From NCBI GenBank assembly GCA_040954595.2, contig CM082582.2, forward strand, positions 12,586,001-12,650,000: a stretch of 64,000 nucleotides of DNA. Direction: 5' to 3'. Under the pieces are notes generated by a model, which saw only the letters and a list, made by a program, of their open reading frames with translations, was not told where the DNA came from and ran no database searches. Positions within the stretch are counted from its first letter, which is position 1, and each line of letters starts with the position of its first letter. This DNA comes from Balanoglossus misakiensis (Eukaryota; Hemichordata). The position numbers and the translations under genes are program-made. Below are positions 58,801-64,000 of this stretch, in pieces.

Positions 58801-60372
58801 CTTACAACTCCCAACAATCTTCTCGTGTTTCTCTCAACCAGGAGCATTCTATCCAGGTGTTGCGGTACAGCCAGTCGTACTTCGCTATCTAACAGTTCCC
58901 GACACGGTGACCTGGACATGGGAAGGACCCGGAGCGTAAGTTTCATTAGTTTGATGACGTGTAGTTCATTTGGATTTAGCAGAAAAAAGGTTTTTCTAAC
59001 ACTTGATAATACGAAATGTTTTCTCTCTGAAGAACCAGTTCAACTCCATGACCTTTCCATACACTCTGGTTTCTGTATCAAATTGTACAAATTGAGTTTT
59101 TCTCCCAATTGATTGCTCTTGAGCGTCGTTGTGTGTCTCTGAGGGACGATTGAATAATTGATTGGCTGTTGTGGGGAGTTTTATTATGCCTTCTTGATGG
59201 AGAAGTGGGTTTTATAGAATCAATTAGGGGGGGGGGGATCATTGGATAACCGCATTTCAGGCAAATGCTGTGTGCCCTAATTGTGCAAAGTGATGTACTT
59301 CATGGTTTAATTGGTTTGCGTAAATCCACTGTCATTTTTTTCAGGACACCTGTCTGTCAGGGACAGCTTTTTTAAACAAGTGTTGCACTTTGTGCAAAAT
59401 TTCACCTGCGTTGCATTCTTTTGTTAGAGTGGTACTCTTGTTTTGTAACTGATGCAAGAGTCTCTTTACATTCACACCTCTACAAATCGAACAACTTCTT
59501 CAGTACCTTTGTTGTTCGGTTTAGACAGGTTTTACTGTACAACACTAGTGGCATTTTCTGTCCGGTAGACTTACTTTCCTGTTTATCTATACTTTGCTAT
59601 TTTTTTATCATCATCTCTTTCTGCAGTTACAAAGTGTTCTGGCTGACCCTATGTAACTTAAACAACCAATTAGAAGTAGAGTACCTTCCAGTTTATAAAC
59701 CGAACGAAGAAGAAATTAACGATCCCAAGTTGTTTGCCAGAAACGTCAGAGCTGTTATGGCTGAGTGAGTACATTTTCTTTCAAGCCATTACGCGTAGAA
59801 CTAGGTCAGTTTATGCATAAAGGGAGGGGAGGGCAATATAATTCCTGATAAAAGTGGAAAAGAAAAATGAGAGTTTTATCTTTGATGTACATGTAGATTA
59901 GAGTCTGTAGACAATAAATCATTTGCCTACTGTGTCTACTTTGACAGTGACCTCCAGCAACTGACTTGCTAGGGATTGTGGGTAATATAAGTATGCTGTC
60001 ACTTTGAACATGGATCATGTGACAAAGAACTCAACTTGGCGAGAACCACAGACTTACAATATAAACAAAGTATTGGCTTGTAGATTGTGTTGGTATTCGC
60101 ATACCCGATAGTTTTGTGAAACTGACAGTCTATGCATCAAAGAGCTTTTATATCAATAAATATATTTCCCAAATGACGGAACATCTAACTGTCAAATCGT
60201 TCGAATGTGGCACCATTATTTCACTCATTTTTCTGTGTGATGACAGGGCACTGAATGTTCCTATAACTGACCACACATATGAAGATACCCGACTGATGAT
60301 TCAAGCAACAAAGACAGGTTTGCCGCTCAGTGCAGGGCTTGTCGAGTTCCAGAAAATCAGGACCAAGCTCGG
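51466..60372 (+). CDS. LPCAT: Lysophosphatidylcholine acyltransferase (LPCAT1/2 type), 3' end outside window, with three alternative catalytic exons
   Basis: Reacylates lysophospholipids with acyl-CoA in the ER. Constitutive exons: 51466-51576, 51967-52109, 58261-58434, 58842-58935, 59627-59764, 60247-60372. Between exons 2 and 4 lie three alternative versions of exon 3: 53345-53562, 53871-54094, 55950-56167. Exon 2 encodes the N-terminal membrane helix and LSGWRR. The alternative exon carries motif I (HX4D). Exon 4 has VFVSRNDPNSR and FPEGTCTNRS, exon 5 the AVQPVVLRY motif, exon 6 VEYLPVYKPNEEE and exon 7 VPITDHTYEDTRLM. All are LPCAT1/2 landmarks. Exon 7 ends in phase 2 at GTAAGA. The family's EF-hand exons and C terminus would follow beyond 64000. 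Start context AAGATGA. With any one cassette the frame is open throughout. LPCAT1, 2 or 4 is not assigned. Confidence 0.92.
52137..52221 (+). mobile_element. 85-bp MITE copy 3 (piggyBac-like, TTAA-type)
   Basis: In LPCAT intron 2. Preceded by TTAA (52133-52136), it starts CCCTTTCACC and ends GGTGAAAGGG; the right TTAA is mutated to TTTC. Length 85 bp, as for the other two copies. Confidence 0.65.
53121..53162. repeat. (CA)n microsatellite
   Basis: Interrupted CA repeats in LPCAT intron 2. Confidence 0.85.
53345..53562 (+). other. LPCAT alternative exon 3a
   Basis: 218 bp, entering in phase 2 after ATGCAG and leaving in phase 1 at GTATGT. Encodes a hydrophobic start (KLIIPVTLATKLGF), then APLLVVAPHSSYFDAIPF with the HX4D motif, and ends IPFFR. 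Joined to exon 4 it reads PFFR-T-LVRILQPV. Confidence 0.85.
53871..54094 (+). other. LPCAT alternative exon 3b
   Basis: 224 bp, two codons longer than 3a and 3c, same phases; acceptor CCCAACAG, donor GTACGT. Encodes WLRDYPYFFALRAVF, GFHWLKFRGQ, VVAIAPHSTYIDPLVV (HX4D with Thr and Ile) and ends PMVG. Lies only 308 bp after 3a. Confidence 0.85.
55566..55594. repeat. (CTGT)n microsatellite
   Basis: CTGT units in the intron between cassettes 3b and 3c. Confidence 0.85.
55792..55828. repeat. (ATC)n microsatellite
   Basis: About twelve ATC units, 120 bp before cassette 3c. Confidence 0.9.
55950..56167 (+). other. LPCAT alternative exon 3c
   Basis: 218 bp, same phases, after a long pyrimidine tract and ACAACCAG; donor GTACGT. 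Encodes TVKKLLAQIGRFQFF, MMGFHYVTVKGKHAPSSEAP, CVAPHSSYVDSLL (HX4D) and ends TPIFG. It joins to exon 4 as PIFG-T-LVRILQPV, the version closest to vertebrate LPCATs. An upstream stop in the same frame shows that the exon cannot begin much earlier. Confidence 0.87.
59227..59237. repeat. Poly-G tract (11 G)
   Basis: Run of 11 G in LPCAT intron 5. Confidence 0.85.
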
Positions 60373-63300
60373 GTAAGAACTAATACCAGAATTTTGTGTT
60401 TCAATATGCTCATTGCAAGATAAGGCAATCTTTGTATGAGACTCTGCTATATCTGTCGCTATAATAATAATACAAAACTCATTCAACTTTCATGTTTTTC
60501 AAATCCAAAAGATAAGAAGACCCAGAAATTTCAATTTCACTTTCTATGTTCCCATCCATTTGTTTAATTAGAAAAAATCTGCCGCCTTGAAATTCTAAGT
60601 TGTTGACATAAATTGTTATCACTCGAGCATGCATGCAGAAATGTACTTGAAGCATGTGATACCTTTATGTCAGATCTGCAGCATACCACTGCATTATCAG
60701 GTATTTCAATTTAGCAAGGCGACTCTTACAGTTGCTATCTGAAGAATTGCAAAGTTATGAATAACTTATACTGGTGTCATGCCTAGGACTGAATGTATGT
60801 TTCTGTTAGATTGATAAGAGTGAAGATTACCCATGCAGTATTGAACACAATTAATAAATGATTTTACGCACAATGAATTTTTAAAGTATCTGCATTCAAT
60901 ATTTTTGAAGTCATTAGAATATATGCAGTCAATACCGTCTTTTGTCACCAATAGCGTCAATACACCACTTCCCAGAAATCACCAGAATACGTACAGTCGA
61001 TTTTCCGATGCGCATATTTGCATTACCCCCTCCCAACTATTGTTTGTTCTGAAGTGAGTTAACAATGCCATACCTATCAGAAAATGGTCCGTGCCATATC
61101 ACGTGCCGAAATCGCGAAGCTTGGTGCTTTTTTTCCCATGAATCAAAATACATTGAGTTGATGAAGCCGTAGAATGCACGGTAAAAAATAAATGTGCAAA
61201 TAATATGTAGTGAAAATGTTTTTTGTTGAGAAAGCAACAGTAACATTTGTGTTTGAAGTGGCTTGCATCCACACTATCACATTTTCTTTTTTGTCTAAAC
61301 TGGTTGTAGCCAGGTGGTAATAATGACATGACTTTCTCTCATCTGTGGAGTGCTATTGTGACAACAATGTGTGAAGTGTTTTGTTGACGTGTGTGCGCTC
61401 CGACAATTTACACATCTTGTGAAGTTAAAAAAAACCTTGAAACTCAAGCATAAAATGTCACCTGATTGCAAATTGTATGAATCAGGAATGAAGGATATGG
61501 AAGTACTCAGAGACACTGAGTGGACGGATGCATTGAAGTGATCAAATCGCCTTGTGTTTCATTCTCGTGTCTTTATAATATCATGAAGTGTTTTTAGAAC
61601 AGGCAAGGCTCGAGTTAACATTGTGTCATTTTTGAGTGGCCTTGCTTCAGAATGAGAAATTCAACTGCAAAAGAAAACTCTGCTTCCAGTTGCAATCTCC
61701 ATTGTTTATCAGCAATTCCAGGACGTTTTAAATCGAGTAACCCTGCCGCAAATTGTTGTTGAGTCAATGCAAACGGTCATTTTGGTAATCATAAACTAGA
61801 AACCCATATAATCCAACATCTGCAGCAATTGGAAGTACATTAGAGTCTTGTGTGAAGAGGTGAAATTGCAGGGCTATGAAAGCTGAATGTCTAGGAATCA
61901 TTACTTCCTCCTGAATTGTTAGTAAAACATAATCGATAAGTGTTGTCGTTAGCCGTTGAGTCCTGTGTGATGGCTGTTGTTCCAGGTACTGTCAAAGGAT
62001 GTTGTATCAGTTGATTGCGATGGAAATGCTACAGTGAGGGTCTGAGGTCTGTGCAGTGAACATTTGCTAAACCTTGACTTCATCCTTCAAAGGATGAAGT
62101 GAGAAATGCACTCACTCAGACTTAGTTCTGTCTATTTGCACGTCCATCCTGTACACTATCTGTTCGTACCGAGGTCCATCACCACATAGACCTGCTTTGA
62201 ACCACTGTAAGAGTTGTACTATTTTGAGACAGAGTGATGATTGTTTTCCTGCACACCTTAAAATTTCAAAATTACAAGGAACAGGAAGTATGGGTATTAT
62301 TCGAATCAAAACTGCCCTGTTTGATGTCATAGACAATAACGCAATTGGCAAATGTTTTGTCCTTGCAATGAAATTCTACTGTCATAAACAGACGCGGTAC
62401 TTTCCATGGTAATTTTTTCTGCCTCAATCAAATTTCTTTTCTTTTTTTGTATATGACTCCGAGGCTTTTTGACAATCACATAAAAACTACTTTGTGTTGC
62501 CATGGAAACTGTCACTTTTTGCCGATGTGCGATCGCCATAGCAATGCATCCAATATCGTTTATTTAATTCTAACATAAATTGATCAAGGAACGTTGGTTG
62601 ATTGAATAAAAAACTGTGGTTTTTCCTGTCAGGGACTACTTATTGAAAACTGAATAATGTCATTCATCAAATAGGCTCTTTTTTATTGCCATTTATTGTG
62701 TACAAATGAATTGGCTTCAAAACTTAATTGACACTACCGTTAATAAATTTGTCTTAACCCTCTGTGTAACAAATCTTTTCTTGGTTCATTGCCATGACAA
62801 CAGCAGCTTGTTTGAAATATAATTGTAATTCGTGTCATTGTTTTCATCGTGCAGACTCGCCATCATGTTTAGATTGATTAACTCCCCCTCCCTTTTCTCA
62901 CTCCCTCCCTCTCTCGCCCCCCTCCCTCCCTATGTCATTGCCCGTTGTATTGGCCTGCTGTATTTATGTGTGAAACTTCAAACTTTTCATTCCGTAAAAT
63001 CTTCACTGCTGTGGGCAAGAATGTTAAATGCCAAAGCCATGCAGAAGTCATTGTTGGAGGGCATGCAGTGCTTCTGAGAGATTTGCATGTGACACTTGCA
63101 TATTGGGAGCGTGGGTACAGATAGAGTTGTAGGTTTTAACCTGACTGTCAGTTCATTAACTACAGTGAAACCTAACAGCTGCTGCACCACGCTGATTCAA
63201 TTCAACCTCGACAAATGTCACAGTCCGGCTTATGACAGACGACACAAAGTAACAATGCTCGCTGACAGTTCATTTTCTTCCCTTCTTTTGACAGCTATAA

Positions 63301-64000
63301 GTCTGTACTATAGAAATTATTTTCATCAGATTCGCATGCAGGTCACTGTCAAGGTCGTATGAGCTGTGATTTCAGTTGACGGAGTAGAATTTGCACTGAA
63401 AGTTCAGTCAAAATTACAGGATGTCTCGTCTTGAATAGTAGCCATTGAGTTGAGAGAAATTACCGTTCCGGGGACGAGTCAGAATTAAGTCACATCTCAA
63501 TTTAGATCTCATTCTGCAAGCCAGAGGGCATTGCAGGACTATGTCAGGCAGTTTAATAATTAATAAAGGGAGTATGATTTAATGGAAATGAAATTAACTG
63601 CCTGGTTGATTGATTGATTTACAATGGTGGGTAGTGTCTGTATATGACCTGATGCAGATGCACAAATTGCCAAAGTTTATTTCTCGTGTTCCACGCAGCT
63701 GTGTCATCTGTGATTAAATGCAGAACGCTTTATAGAGAGCTGATTGAGCAGACACCCTAGAGAAGCAGCAGGTTGGGGCTTACAGTCGTCCCAGTCTCCA
63801 GTTCAGAAGTCATGTAAAATTCATGCAGTCCTTTTCATGCCAAACTCGCAGTTAAAAAGTTTTGACCCTTTTGAAGATATGTAAAAGATTTGTCCATGCA
63901 GGAGTGTGCACGGTTTAGAGATGTGTCCAGACAGTCCCCATTATTATAGGTTTCGGATCAGATATCCAATTATTACATGGATATACTATATGTATATCAT
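60373..64000. other. LPCAT intron 7 continuing past the right edge
   Basis: More than 3.6 kb without a recognisable LPCAT exon; the expected following segment (EF-hand region) was not found. A CT-rich stretch lies near 62884-62935. A splice-like AG at 62853 was rejected because what follows does not resemble the family. Confidence 0.55.

Noticed and set aside
62850-62935. Possible next LPCAT exon after GTGCAG near 62853
   Set aside because: The frame continues, but the peptide (LAIMFRLINSPSLFSL) does not match the conserved LPCAT segment expected here and runs into a CT-rich low-complexity tract.

Overview
This is eukaryotic nuclear DNA from an invertebrate animal. Every gene is split by GT-AG or GC-AG introns, and intergenic space is rich in simple repeats. 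The gene set is monoamine oxidase, GDAP1-like GSTs, FITM, phosphoethanolamine N-methyltransferase, HERPUD and LPCAT. A two-domain animal PEAMT, a vertebrate-like HERPUD and intron-rich genes point to a non-vertebrate deuterostome. A hemichordate or amphioxus is my best inference; the sequence alone does not prove it. No rRNA, tRNA or CRISPR was found.

Layout. 1-3.5 kb: 3' part (14 exons) of a monoamine oxidase, + strand, cut by the window edge. 4.7-19.9 kb: four tandem GDAP1-like genes, A on the minus strand and B, C, D on the plus strand. Each has five exons and exon 2 is exactly 193 bp in all four. B and C end in a transmembrane tail; A and D end in CaaX-like motifs. 20.7-21.6 kb: weak orphan gene candidate. 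21.9-23.2 kb: single-exon FITM-like gene, minus. 23.9-39.2 kb: three paralogous single-pass receptors (signal peptide, CUB, LDLa, TM, tail); A and B are minus, C is plus and head-to-head with B. 40.4-45.6 kb: 12-exon PEAMT, plus. 48.4-50.5 kb: six-exon HERPUD, minus. 51.5 kb to beyond the right edge: LPCAT-type acyltransferase, plus, whose next exon lies outside the window.

The strongest novelty is in LPCAT. Three consecutive alternative exons (53345-53562, 53871-54094, 55950-56167) each encode the same block, including the catalytic HX4D motif. Their phases allow only one per mRNA, so they look like mutually exclusive exons. Other notable points are the CaaX/TM tail alternation in the GDAP1-like array, three GCAAGT (GC-AG) donors, an 85-bp TTAA-flanked MITE in three copies, and a 20-bp palindromic E-box between HERPUD and LPCAT.

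Functionally, the right half is rich in ER and phospholipid genes. PEAMT makes phosphocholine, LPCAT reacylates lysophosphatidylcholine, FITM acts at the ER in lipid-droplet formation, and HERPUD serves ER-associated degradation. Whether this grouping is more than coincidence cannot be judged from one window. Coordinates of exon ends were read by eye from splice consensus, frame and family alignment.
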